Positions 41,800 to 53,415 of a stretch of 64,000 bases of DNA are shown piece by piece. Position numbers and translations under genes: made by a program. The notes below the pieces were generated by a model, which did not search any database, was not told the origin of the DNA, and was given only the letters and a program-made list of their open reading frames with translations. Position 1 is the first letter of the stretch. Each line of letters starts with the position of its first letter. Origin of the DNA: Salvelinus alpinus (taxonomy: Eukaryota > Chordata > Actinopteri > Salmoniformes > Salmonidae); assembly GCF_045679555.1 (NCBI RefSeq), contig NC_092092.1, positions 24,542,969-24,606,968 on the forward strand, read 5' to 3'.

Positions 41800-41962
41800 A
41801 CCCCCCCCTCTCTCCCTCCCCTCTCTCTTTCTCTCTCTCTCTCTCCTACCTCCCTCTCTCCCTCCCACTCTCTCTTTTTCTTTCTCTCTCCTACCCCCCT
41901 CTCTCTCCCTACCCCCCTCTCTCTCTTTCTCTCTCTCTCCTAGCCCCCCCCCTCTCTCTCTC
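41800..41962. repeat. CT-rich pyrimidine tract
   Basis: A 160-bp almost pure pyrimidine tract of CTCTCT, CCCCCC and CTACC blocks, ending about 100 bp before the exon 2 acceptor of hs3st3b1. Confidence 0.93.
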
Positions 41963-42064
41963 AAGCAAAGTTTATTTCTGTCTGCTTTAAAAATGTAATA
42001 GTTCCTAGTTCTAAGAGTCATGAGTGATAGATTTTCTTCTAACACTGTCCTCTTTTCTCCTTAG

Positions 42065-42683
42065 GGAGCTGATGCCCAAGACCCTGGAGGGCCAGATCAC
42101 CATGGAGAAGACCCCCAGCTACTTTGTGACCAGAGAGGCCCCGGCCCGGATCTCCGCCATGTCCCGGGACACCAAGCTTATCGTGGTGGTGCGGGACCCC
42201 GTCACCAGGGCCATCTCTGACTACACGCAGACGCTGTCTAAGAACCCCGATATTCCCACCTTTGAGAGCCTGACCTTCAAAAACAGGACTACGGGGCTCA
42301 TCGACACGTCCTGGAGCGCCATCCAGATCGGCATCTATGCCAAGCACCTGGACAACTGGCTGCAGTACTTCCCCATGGGTCAGATCCTGTTTGTGAGCGG
42401 GGAGCGTCTGATCAGCGACCCGGCCGGAGAGCTGGGCCGGGTGCAGGACTTCCTGGGGCTCAAGAGGATCATCACTGACAAACACTTCTACTTCAACCAG
42501 ACCAAGGGCTTCCCCTGCCTCAAGAAGGCTGAGGGCAGCAGCAAGCCCCACTGCCTGGGCAAAACCAAAGGGCGGACCCACCCCAACATCCACCCAGAGG
42601 TGGTGCAGAGGCTACGGGACTTCTACAGGCCTTTCAACATGAAGTTCTACCAGATGACAGGACATAACTTTGGTTGGGATTGA
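42065..42683 (+). CDS. hs3st3b1: HS3ST3B1 exon 2: sulfotransferase catalytic domain
   Basis: The exon begins after CTCCTTTAG; its first base completes Arg195. It encodes residues 196-400 and ends TGA 42681-42683. Seen motifs: [18 protein letters not shown] (substrate cleft), [16 protein letters not shown] with R238 and S246 forming the PAPS 3'-phosphate site, [32 protein letters not shown], and [19 protein letters not shown] with C346 and C358 as the conserved disulfide pair. The end [12 protein letters not shown] is typical of HS3ST3. Sequons NRT (268) and NQT (339) are present. With exon 1 the protein is 400 residues, compared with about 390 for human HS3ST3B1. The catalytic domain cannot separate 3A1 from 3B1; the N-terminus and neighbour favour 3B1. 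Salmonids may hold a second ohnolog. Confidence 0.97.
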
Positions 42684-42945
42684 TGGATGTCAATTTGGGA
42701 AGAAGCATTGGTTTTTTTCTCTCTGTAATTCAATGAATGGCAAAAAAAAGACATGGGAGATATTGCTATATATATGTAAAATGTACAGAAATCTATTTTA
42801 TAATAATTTATTTTTATTTCTAAGCAATTAATTCACTAAGCTGCCTAACCATATTGTACATACATAGCATCTGGCCCACATTTATTTCCTAGTTTTTTTT
42901 TTTTTTACATTCCACATTTTATTTTGTTTCTTTATTCTTCCCTTA
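42684..42945 (+). other. hs3st3b1: start of hs3st3b1 3' UTR
   Basis: AT-rich sequence after the stop codon with ATTTATTTTTATTTCTAAGC-type AU-rich stretches. I see no canonical AATAAA close by, so the 3' UTR probably continues, perhaps through the minisatellite. Confidence 0.5.
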
Positions 42946-43427
42946 ATGGTCCCTCATGTCAACTCAGCAGAGTTAAAATGGTCCCTCATGTCAACTCAGC
43001 AGAGTTAAAATGGTCCCTCATGTCAACTCAGCAGAGTTAAAATGGTCCCTCATGTCAACTCAGCAGAGTTAAAATGGTCCCTCATGTCAACTCAGCAGAG
43101 TTAAAATGGTCCCTCATGTCAACTCAGCAGAGTTAAAATGGTCCCTCATGTCAACTCAGCAGAGTTAAAATGGTCCCTCATGTCAACTCAGCAGAGTTAA
43201 AATGGTCCCTCATGTCAACTCAGCAGAGTTAAAATGGTCCCTCATGTCAACTCAGCAGAGTTAAAATGGTCCCTCATGTCAACTCAGCAGAGTTAAAGCG
43301 GTCCCTCATGTCAACTCAGCAGAGTTAAAGTGGTCCCTCATGTCAACTCAGCAGAGTTAAAGTGGTCCCTCATGTCAACTCAGCAGAGTTAAAATGGTCC
43401 CTCATGTCAACTCAGCAGAGTTAAAAT
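42946..43427. repeat. 32-bp minisatellite, 15 copies
   Basis: GGTCCCTCATGTCAACTCAG plus CAGAGTTAAAAT repeats exactly every 32 bp from 42948 to 43396. Copies are almost identical; variation is confined to the base pair before GGTCCC (AT, GC or GT) in copies 12 to 14. It begins 263 bp after the hs3st3b1 stop and may be transcribed in the 3' UTR. Confidence 0.97.
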
Positions 43428-44156
43428 GCAGATAAGTAACAATTAGTAACTGAAATAAGAATATAAGGATATTGATAAAGGCACTGTTTTACAGGTATAG
43501 TGTTCACAGAACAGTGATGAAAAACCCATTCATGTGCATTCTGATTTAAACATTCATAATCACTTTCACGTTCAATAGCCATAATTAACGTTCCCCCACA
43601 CATTGTTACTTGTCTAGTTACTCCTATGAGTTTCTGTTCCATCCATTCAAAATGTTGTGCTTCATATTGTGAGTTACCCCCATCCACATCCCATTATCCT
43701 ACCGTACCATTGGTCAAACCAGCTGATCTCCAGCCCTGTCATTGGCCTAACCAGCTGATTTGATGTCCCTTTCATTCAATAACAGGTGGATCAATTGGCC
43801 TAATTGCTCCTCATTGTGTCAGACATGGTTAAAGGGTACGTCTGGCCTCCCTCTTGTAGGGCTCCTACAGCCTGTTCTAATGAATCCACCAAAGGCCTAA
43901 ATCCTATTTCTGACAGCATCACTTTGATAGGGCTCCATGTTGACATGATGCTAATGGAATAACGTTACTGAGGCCCATCGATTCAGGTCTCCTCTCCACT
44001 ATACTCTTGCTCTCATTACAAGACACTGTTGGCTCAGAGCCAAAGGTCATACAAAGTCCCAATTAAATTAGCTCTGAGAGACGTTTGATTTGTCGAAGAG
44101 ACAGAGAGGGGAGGACACTCTGGGTCAGGGGAGGACTGTAGTATAGTCCTTGAATG

Positions 44157-44331
44157 CATCCCATTTGGCACACTCATTCCCTATATAGTGCACTGCTTTT
44201 GACCAGGGCCCAGTGACCCTTGCTAAAAAGTAACGCAATATACAGGAAATAGGGTGCAATATACAGGAAATAGGGTGCAATATACAGGAAATAGGGTGCA
44301 ATATACAGGAAATAGGGTGCCATTTGGGACA
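44157..44331. mobile_element. palindromic salmonid MITE with internal 21-bp tandem repeat
   Basis: Opens ATCCCATTTGGCACACTCAT and closes GTGCCATTTGGGAC. The right arm contains GCAATATACAGGAAATAGGG plus T four times in tandem from 44235, so part of the arm has been amplified inside the element. Confidence 0.85.
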
Positions 44332-44500
44332 CAGTGCAAGCGCTTGGCCTGAGTTGAGGTAGGAGCTAGCAGTGGCCTATACATCTGTCTGATACAGAGC
44401 ATTACGATAGAGATGATAGAAAAACCACAGAGCACTCTGCTTCACTGGAACACATCATCCTCAAACAGGATCGTCAGGCCTCAGATCAGATCTTGATGTG

Positions 44501-44625
44501 CGTCCCAAATGGCACCCTATTCCCTATATGGTGCACTGCTTTTGAGCAGATGTCAAATGACAATCCTTTTGGGCCTTGGTCTAAAGTAGTGGACTATGTA
44601 GGGAGTAGGGTGCCATTTGGGGCGC
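44501..44625. mobile_element. palindromic salmonid MITE
   Basis: Opens CGTCCCAAATGGCACCCTAT and closes GGGTGCCATTTGGGGCG, 125 bp with both inner arms. Confidence 0.85.
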
Positions 44626-45098
44626 ATACACAGATCAAAGGGAGGAGGAGAGTTTCTGAAGTACTCTCTGCGGGAACGGCCTCGGGCGAAGATACAGAAC
44701 ATCATTGTTGTCATGATAAGACTTCATTATGGTATGTCTATGGTCTATATAGTTTGCCTTATTCAACCCGTCATCCTAACATTGTTTCTTCCATAGTTTC
44801 ATATTGGATCTCAATTCGCTCCTACTTGTTGCCAAAAAAAGACTTTTTCAGAGTGTGGAGCTCAGACAATAAGTTAGCTTGAGTCACTATCTTTTCTTTT
44901 GAGCTTTTCTTTTTTTTGTTCTTTGTTTTTCTCAATGCTTCTTTGTTATTGTTTGTCTTTCTGTCTGAATTCTTGATATGCAAGAGACAGTCTGGCGTTA
45001 TCATTCAGCAATGTACATGCTGGCCCATACCCTCGCAGGTAGTGTCTACTTCAAAGTCATACTAGGCTCTTTAGAGGATAAGAGGGCTGATTCTGCTT

Positions 45099-45149
45099 CT
45101 CAAATGGTACCCTACTCCCCATAGTGTATTACTTGTGACCAGGGCCCAT
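45099..45149. mobile_element. palindromic salmonid MITE, left half only
   Basis: CTCAAATGGTACCCTACTCC to GACCAGGGCCC; the right arm is not present. Confidence 0.6.
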
Positions 45150-45550
45150 GGTTTTTACCTCAAACTAGTGGATGGTAGCATACTATGGTAGGTGGATGGT
45201 AGGGCTTGTCCTAACATTGTACTGTCCCTTATTCACATATAGTGGCTTTTTTCCACCAAGGAATTGACACTTATTTTCAATTATCATGCCTATATGGATA
45301 ACGCCTCAATCGCTCCTTCTCTCCTTATAGTGCAATGGTTGTTGAAAGCATTTAAAATGGTCTTTATATAGAGCAGGAAAACCATGTGAATACAAGCTAT
45401 CACATTCTGAATTGGAATAATGTTGATCTTTCTCCCTGTAATGGCTGGATTAGGGGAGGCTGGGGCAGTTACCCCCTGTTACATTTGCCTTCGGTCTCCC
45501 CTAATGCACTGGAATTCTGATCTTGGTCATGTTACTAAGAGAAAAGGGTT

Positions 45551-45664
45551 ACGTCCCAAATGGCACTCTATTCCCTATTTACTGCACTACTTTTGACCAG
45601 GGCCTTTAGGGATCTGGTCAAAAGTATAGCACTTTTATAAGGAATAGGGTTCCATTTGGGACGC
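45551..45664. mobile_element. palindromic salmonid MITE
   Basis: Opens ACGTCCCAAATGGCACTCTA and closes TTCCATTTGGGACGC, a complete copy with well-matched arms. Confidence 0.85.
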
Positions 45665-47204
45665 ACATTATCTTAAAAATGTGCACTCATGGTCATGGTC
45701 CATGCTGCTGCATCCATTCTGGTTGAGTTTTGTTCAACCCTTTTAGAGCTCTACAAATGTTAGTGATGTTTGTCTTATTCCCATCCGCATATAATATGGT
45801 TAATACTTAGACGTTTAGCAGATTGTGTATGTATAAAAATGAAAAAGAACATGTAAATCAAGTATTTTGTGGTATCATGTACATCAAATGAATTAATTTT
45901 ACACAGTGAAAGAGCAAAATGGAACAGATGTTTCTAGATAATTAAATACTGAACATTCATACTATTTCTTTGTATGAAGAAATAAATAAAAAATTATATA
46001 TTTTACCACTTTCTAAGTTCATCTTTTGAATTTCGATGTGAAAACATGAAAATAATATGGAATTGTCAATGACAGAGTATGAAAATGTAAAATGTATAAC
46101 ATTTAGAATGTGGAATCTTTGCACATCAAAAGAACACACAAGAAAGTAATGATCTGTATTTCTCGCCACATGAAATGCAAAAAGTGCTCGTCTAGCTGTC
46201 TAGCAATTAGAGTAAATATGCTAGTAAATACTTGTTAGTAGTGCACTCAGACAGTAAATAGTTGTTCCTAGAGCACTCAGACACTGCACAATTGGATCAA
46301 TGGTACTTTTCCTGTGGTGTACCTTTTCTCTAAAATGGAGGCTTTCTGGGAAATGTCTCATTACTGGTAGTCAGAGGAGGTCTGAAGCAGACCAAGGGCA
46401 TGCTGTGTCATCCACAATGGTTGGGAGGTGTGTGTGTGTATGTGTACGTGCATGAGTGTGTGGGGGGTGTGTACATGAGAATGTGTGTTTTTGTGTGGGT
46501 GTGAATTTGTGTGTATGCTATTCTGTTTTGTGGTTGTGGGTTGACACAGAGCAGCGTGGGAGGTTTGGGTATAGTGGTGGGTCTTATTCCTGATGTCGGA
46601 AATGCCCCCCTCTTCTACACCCCCACCCCCTGTGAAAGAGACACACTGTGTCCTAGTTCCTAGTGTGGACTAATGAGATACACCTCTACCTCCCTGACTG
46701 TTTATTTACGCGTGTGTGTGCGTGTGCACACGTGGATGTGTGTATATGGAACACCTCCATGTTTTAACAGGGCCCTATTTACCCTTTCAGAGGTGCTGTG
46801 TTTACCTGGCTGTGTTCTGACGGGGATGCTGACATGCTGGAACTATGTTCCAAACCAGGAGAGTTCTTTACGCTCCATCACACTTTCCCATGAAATCCCA
46901 CATAAAAAAATACTGCAGTTTACTATAGAATACTACTGTACTTACTATATAATTATGCAGTAAACTGTAGTATACTGTACAATACTGTACTACACATTGT
47001 AGTATCACTCTAAGATGTGTAGAACTTATTATTCAATGGTGTAATATACTGTAGAATACTATGGTAAATACTACAGTATTGTCTGCAAAAAAATACTAAA
47101 TAATCTGGGGAAGCTACTATATAGTTATTCCAAGCTACTAATTACTTCACACTGAAAGAAGTTAAGCTACACTAAAACTACCCTTAAGAAAAATATAGTT
47201 CACT

Positions 47205-48169
47205 CAGTGGTGGAAAAAGTACTCAATTGTCATACTTGAGTAAAAGTAAAGATACCTTCATAGAAAATGACTCAAGTAAAAGTGAAAGTCACCCAATAAA
47301 ATACTACTTGAGTATAAGTCTAAACGTATTTGGGTTTTAAATATACTTATGTATCAAAAGTAAATATTATAAATCATTTCAAATTCCTTATATTAAACAA
47401 ACCAGACGGCATGATTTTCTTGTTTTAAAAATTATGGATAGCCAACATTCAGACATAATTTACAAACAAAGCATTTGTGTTTAGTGAATCCACCAGATCA
47501 GAGGCAGTAGGGATGACCACATGTTAAGTGTGTCAGTTGGACCATTTTCCTGTCCTGCTAAGCATTCGAAATATAACAAGTACTTTTGGGTGTCAGGGAA
47601 AATGTAAGGGAGTAAAAAGTACATGTTTTCTTTAGGAATGTAGTGGAGTAAAAGTAAAAGTTGTCAAAAATGTAAATAGTAAAGTACAGATACCCCAAAA
47701 TAGTAGTACTTCTATCAGGTTTGAGGTATGACTCAGATGCAGACAGTGTCAAAGAAGCAAAAGTGTATTTCTAGTACAGGGGCAGGCAAACGACAGGTCA
47801 AAGGCAGGCAGAGGTCAGTAATCCAGAGAGGGTGCAAAAGGTCCAGAACGGCAGGCAGTCTAAGGGTCAGGGCGGACAGGTCAATCATCCAGTGAGATGG
47901 GGCAAGATATAGAATGGCAGGCAGGGAAGGACCGGGAAGGACTAGAAAACAGGAGCAAGACACAGACAGGAGCAGGGGAACAAATGCTGGAAGGTTTCAC
48001 GAAACAAAACTAATTGGCAACAAACAGACAACACAGGTATAAATACACTGGGAATAATGGGGAAGGTGGGCGACACCTGGAAGGGGGTGAAGACAAGCAC
48101 AAAGACAGGTGAAACAGATCAGGGTGTTACAACTGCAAAATTATTTTTATTAGTTACTTTGCAGCACTG
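47205..48169 (+). mobile_element. hAT-type MITE split by an LTR
   Basis: Left end CAGTGGTGGAAAAAGTACTC, right end 'GTTACTTTGCAGCACTG', with an 8-bp target duplication AGTTCACT (47197-47204) and AGTTTACT (48170-48177), one mismatch. The body with repeated AGTAAAAGTAAA motifs is a common salmonid repeat. It is interrupted at 47713 by an LTR; removing 47713-48131 plus one TSD copy restores a continuous element of about 540 bp. Confidence 0.82.
47713..48131 (-). mobile_element. solo LTR (419 bp) inside the hAT MITE
   Basis: On the - strand it runs from TGTAACACCCTGATCTG to 'CATACCTCAAACCTGATA'. Flanks are ACTTC (47708-47712) and ACTGC (48132-48136), an imperfect 5-bp duplication. The end CTGATA and the 'GACACTGTCTGCATCTGAG' segment resemble the Gypsy-type LTR at 59711-60067. 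No internal coding region is present. Confidence 0.78.
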
Positions 48170-49170
48170 AGTTTACTTATCTAAAGTTACATTGAAAAAT
48201 GAGTTCACTACATACATCCAAACTACTTCATGAAAGTGTTATATGTAAATCTGAAATGTCAAGGACTACAAATTGCAAGACAGATCACTTTGGGGTCATA
48301 TGTTAACAGAATGTGTAATTTAGCCCATTAAACACAAAAACAATGTTTCAAGTGAAAATTAGGTAGGTCTGATGCCGAAAAAGAAAGAAAATGATTGCCT
48401 ACTTCACCAAAATTTTATTTTAGCAAAGAAAGTAGTGTGTAGTTCCAGTAGTTAGCTACACTGGTACATAGCAAAAAAAGTAATTCACTACTGAAAACAC
48501 AACCTGTGTTGTAATGTCTGCAGAAACACTAGAATCCGCAAAATTCACAACACTTTTTTAGCTATTACAGTATTTAATTTGCATAGACACTGCCCATTAC
48601 CCTACCCCCATATCCCAATTTGTGACACCCATAAGTGAGAAACTACATACCAAGTATAGACCATACATATATTGTGTACCCTACAGGATATAGAAATGAG
48701 CAGAAGTTCTAAACTATCTGTTCAGATCCCAGTCCTACCTACCAACAGGTTATGGAAAATTGGCTCATTTATATTTCTCCAGTAAGTTTCCTCAAGGAGA
48801 AAGCCACCACTTCTATATCAAATTTAATAAAACTACGGTAAATACTACAGTATACTGCAATCTGCAAAAACACTACAATAATTTCTATAGTATATACTAC
48901 AGTTTTCTTTTACTACAGTATTTACAGTATTCACTGTAGTGTTTTTCTGACTTTATTCTGCAAAAAAACTACAGTGAATACTACACTTAAGTATACTATA
49001 GTATACTATACTATTTTTTAATGTGGGCACCTAGAATATGTGCTGTACAGGTCTAGCCCAGGGATGTGTGGATGAGTCAACCTTGCCCAAGACCTTACAG
49101 GTAGACAATGATGGTGTTCTTGTTTGGGTCAGGTGGAATATGGATGCTGTGGTAAGGAGGCCAAATCTGC

Positions 49171-49250
49171 ATCCCAAATGGCACCATATTCCATATTTAG
49201 TGCACTTCTTTTGACCACTGCCCATAAGGAATAAGGTGCCATTTGGGACA
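49171..49250. mobile_element. palindromic salmonid MITE (short)
   Basis: Opens ATCCCAAATGGCACCATATT and closes AGGTGCCATTTGGGAC; the central inner right arm is deleted. Confidence 0.78.
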
Positions 49251-49519
49251 CAGACCAACACTGAAGAGCAGGTGGCAACAATCACAGCTCCTCTTTGCTC
49301 AGGAGAGTTGCATCGCTTCAGGCTATTGTTCCACATGGAAAGCTAAACCCAAATTACCCACCATGGTGGAACAAAACTGTACTTTCCTCTGCACTGTTCC
49401 ACTGAAGCACTTAGTCTCACTGGAAAATGTATTCAGATGAGTAGCATATAAACCAACAGTAGGTGACACAATGTAAACCAATCTAGGAGCAAAGCAGCAG
49501 CACTGCTTTCCCAACCCCT

Positions 49520-49830
49520 TATCCTCCTCCCCTCCTCATCTCCTCCTCCCCTCCTCATCATCTCCTCCTCCTTCTCCTCCTCTCCTCCTCCTCCTTTCCT
49601 CCTCCCCCATCCTCCTCCCCTCCTCCTCTCCTCCTCTCCTCCTCCCCTCCTCCTCCCCTCCTCATCTCCTCCTTCTCCTCCTCCTTCTCCTCCTCATCTC
49701 TTCCTCTCCTCCTCTCCTCCCCTCCTCCCCTCCTCTCCTCCTCTCATCCTCTCATCCTCTCCTCCCCTCTTCCTCTCCTCTCCTCCTCTCTTCCTCTTCT
49801 CCTCCCCTCCTCCCCACCTCTTCTCCCCCA
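49520..49830. repeat. TCCTCC-rich polypyrimidine tract (about 310 bp)
   Basis: Almost pure C and T on this strand, built of CTCCTCC, CCTCATC and CCTTCTCC blocks with few purines. Such tracts can form triplex (H-DNA) structures and often vary in length. Confidence 0.93.
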
Positions 49831-50127
49831 GTCCCCAAGTAGTGACATGTCACAAGCAGAGTTAGACCTCTCATCAACACCATCATAAACACTAACAAGT
49901 CTGGATCTGGATAATTGCTCGGGCTGACAAGGGGAGCAGTGAAAGACGTGAGAGAGAGAGGTGAGAAAGAGAAACAGGATGTGGGGGGTGTTGGAGTGTC
50001 TGTTTGTTGGCACGCAACCAGTATCCTCCAGCTGAATCACAGCCGTCAGTGTGATTAAACGAATGGTTACTAACCTGATTAACCTGTTGTTCACAGGTGA
50101 CAGAGAGAGCGAGAACTTTGGACAGGG

Positions 50128-50288
50128 ACTTATTCCCTATATTCCTTATAGAGTCCCATCTTGGACAAAAGTAGTGAACTATACAGGGAATAATATATCA
50201 AAAGTAGTGGACTATATAGGGAATAGAATAACAAAAGTAGTGGACTATAAAAGCAATAGAATACCAAAAGTAGTGTACTATAAAGTAG
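50128..50288. mobile_element. MITE-derived tandem arms
   Basis: Four diverged repeats of CAAAAGTAGTGGACTATA plus GGGAATAGAATA, the right inner arm of the palindromic MITE, preceded by a left-arm fragment 'TATTCCCTATATTCCTTATAG'. It looks like a copy that has expanded in tandem. Confidence 0.65.
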
Positions 50289-51815
50289 ATATTTCAGACT
50301 TGGCCTGGGACTGTCAGACATCATCAGGGCAGGGCAGGCTGCCAGGTCATCATCTTTGTAGAGGAAACGGTTTGACTGGTGTAATTAACGTTGGCGCTGG
50401 AGCAACAGAAAGGCAGTGTGTGTAATTGCTGTGTTCCCCTGGCGGCTGATGGCTGATACTAGCTTGCTGTTGTCACCACTGCCCTCTGGGCTGTATCCCT
50501 CCAGGGTTCTGCTGATAGGCTGCTGCTGCTGCTGTTGTTGTGAGGTTTGGAGGTTTGGATCTTGAGCGCTCAGCTAGACAAGCCAAGCCCCCATTGTCTC
50601 TCTACCTCTCTCCACTGTCTTTTTTTGTCCTTTTTTCTCACTTCTCTCTCAAACCCGTCCTCCCCCTTTCCAAATCCCCTCACTCCCCCCATCCCCCCTC
50701 CCTGTCCCCGTCCCTCAATCTCTCATCCCTTCCACACCACCCCATCTCGTCTCCAGAGCGGGTTACTATATGCTCTGTGTTTGATCTTATTAACTTCAAG
50801 CTGCAAAGCAATTGCACAATATCCAAACAGTCTTGTCACAATGGATGGAACACGGCCATGGGGCTGCAGGGGGGCCATCAATAATTTAGCCCACTGGCCC
50901 CGCTATCCTTTTAGAGCTCAACATGGAGCCACTATCCATACGAAGGGAAATGGGGGCTGGAAGGGGGATGGTTTTCCTCACACACATGCAAGGCAAGCCC
51001 ACATCAACTGCTTGCTTGGAAGCATTTGCGCCTCCTTTGGCGAAGAAAGAGTGGATTGGTGGTGTCTACCATTACATTTTAAATTGTTTTTCAGATATGT
51101 TATGCACGTTATGATTATAAATGAATGCATTTCCATTTCAATTGCGGGAGAGTGAATGAGAGAGAGACCAGTAATAGAGAGGCTGTTAAAGAGTGAATGG
51201 GTGAAGAGAAAGAAAGGGAGAGCCATGTCCAATGAGACAGATACAGTATGATGTTCGGTTCAGCCTCTTCCTGGAAGAACTAGCTTCTTGCTCTCTAGGA
51301 ACAAACAGGCTGAATGATACCTGCTCACTGCTAATCTACCCACCAACCACGCAGGCACCCATACAGACAGTGTCCTCACCATTTACTAAAACCCCCTTTA
51401 TATCTGGAGGCCTCATTGGCACACTGAGCCCCCTCCACTCCTCCACCCTTCCAGTGGCCCCTTTTCAGGCTGACAGATGTCAAACATTGTTGGACAGGCT
51501 GGTCCACAGCTGTCACAGAAACAGGTAGACGAATAGGAAAAGAGGACACGGAGGGAGCAGGAGGAGAGGAAGTCTATTTTATCATCTTATCACCGCAGGT
51601 ATTGGTGGAGATTAGCTGGCACACCTGAGGGGAGGAGGGGTAATGCTACACAAGGTATTTTACACAAGGTGATGACTGATTAAGCCATGCAGGGTTAATG
51701 AACAACACCGTATCCAGTTTGGCATCTACAATATAATTCAATTACACTTTGCCTCCGCTGGCCATACCCCAGCTCACGCCTGGTCTTGTCCCTCTTCCAG
51801 TTATTCTCCTTCCCC

Positions 51816-52073
<258 letters not shown>

Positions 52074-52663
52074 TTGTCTGACACGTGTACTGACAGATGT
52101 AGTGTACTATACTGTTACTGTACCCACTGGTGCAGCCTGCTGATATGAAAGGATGTGTCTCTGTTACACTCAGACTCAGGAAGTGGCAAGCCCCATCATG
52201 CAGCTGCCTTTCACATGGTGGCAAAGTGAAGCCGTCCCATCATCCTTCAGAGGGGGACATTAGAGGAAACATAAATATACATTTGTGGCAGGTGGGCACT
52301 GCTGAACAAAGAGAAGGCTTTAGGAGAAAAAAGGGTTTGAAGAAAAGATAGGTCGAAGTGGACACTTACAGTAACAAGACAGGATGTCAAACCTAGCTGT
52401 TGATACACCTGCCAGTCCTGTCTTCAGCTGCTAGTGTGATCAGAACATGACTGTTTCTTTTCATGTGTGTCTGTGTTAGTGTGTGTTTGTGTGTGTATAA
52501 GTAAGTGTATACTGCATGTGCATGCATGTGCATGTCTATATAATACTTTTCCATGTTTCCTCCAGTGAACCGTAAGTGTACGTCTCAGTGGTGATGGTGG
52601 GCTGAATAGCTGAATAGATGAAGGTACTTGGTCAATGTTGAGCACAGGAGCTGTAAGCTCCAC

Positions 52664-53050
52664 AAAGCTTTGAGCCATCACAGGTTACTGAGATAGAAGA
52701 CAGAACAAGGCTTTGAGCCATCACAGGTTACTGAGATAGGAGACAGAACAAGGCTTTGAGCCATCACAGGTTACTGAGATAGGAGACAGAACAAGGCTTT
52801 GAGCCATCACAGGTTACTGAGATAGGAGACAGAACAAGGCTTTGAGCCATCACAGGTTACTGAGATAGGAGACAGAACAAGGCTTTGAGCCATCACAGGT
52901 TACTGAGATAGGAGACAGAACAAGGCTTTGAGCCATCACAGGTTACTGAGATAGGAGACAGAACAAGGCTTTGAGCCATCACAGGTTACTGAGATAGGAG
53001 ACAGAACAAGGCTTTGAGCCATCACAGGTTACTGAGATAGAAGACAGAAC
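52664..53050. repeat. 43-bp minisatellite, 9 copies
   Basis: CAGGTTACTGAGATAGGAGA plus CAGAACAAGGCTTTGAGCCATCA repeats exactly every 43 bp from 52681 to 53025. The first and last copies carry GATAGAAGA where the inner seven carry GATAGGAGA. Confidence 0.97.
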
Positions 53051-53333
53051 AAACCCAGACAATAAACACGTAGTATATACTGGAAAGAAGATAAACAGTA
53101 GGAGTCGTTGAGCCACCACCTGCCTGTGGTGTGTGTGTGTATTTGATGAGAGCCAGCGTGGGTGAAGAGTGTGGATAAGTATGTGTATGTGTATGTGTTG
53201 TGATTCCTGTGAGACCCCCCGTGGAGACACTTAAATGTGGTCAGAGACACACTGACTGACGTCCATCAATAATGTAGAATGCACAAGGATCTAGCCGCGC
53301 ACATACACGCACGAGCACACACATACACGCACG

Positions 53334-53335
<2 letters not shown>

Positions 53336-53411
<76 letters not shown>
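53336..53411. repeat. (CA)n microsatellite
   Basis: About 38 CA units, preceded by a duplicated ACATACACGCACGAGCAC. Confidence 0.97.

Positions 53412-53415
<4 letters not shown>

Larger units (their letters stand above)
43428..46896. other. non-coding DNA downstream of hs3st3b1
   Basis: No gene recognised. It could include more hs3st3b1 3' UTR. It contains four palindromic MITE copies; 45.7-46.6 kb is AT-rich then TG-rich simple DNA with an 'AAATAAATAAA' that could be a distal polyadenylation signal near 45980. Confidence 0.6.
46897..49026. mobile_element. large AT-rich composite element (outermost of a nest)
   Basis: The left end CCCACATAAAAAAATACTGC and right end 'ATACTATTTTTTAATGTGGG' are inverted copies, and both inner margins carry runs of ACTACAGTATACTGTA-type motifs. 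Between them lie AT-rich repeats that also pair across the element, and the hAT MITE at 47205. Class unknown; the middle (47100-48500 without the hAT MITE) is probably a second element. Confidence 0.55.

Noticed and set aside
42039..42593. 184-residue open frame antisense to hs3st3b1 exon 2
   Set aside because: It is the complement of a GC-rich conserved coding exon and has no family resemblance.
42946..43427. CRISPR-like look of the 32-bp and 43-bp arrays
   Set aside because: Units are contiguous with no unique spacers, and this is a vertebrate genome; they are minisatellites.
49744..50094. 116-residue frame with an Arg/Glu-rich tail
   Set aside because: The charged tail is the complement of the CTC-rich tract and the rest has no recognisable similarity.
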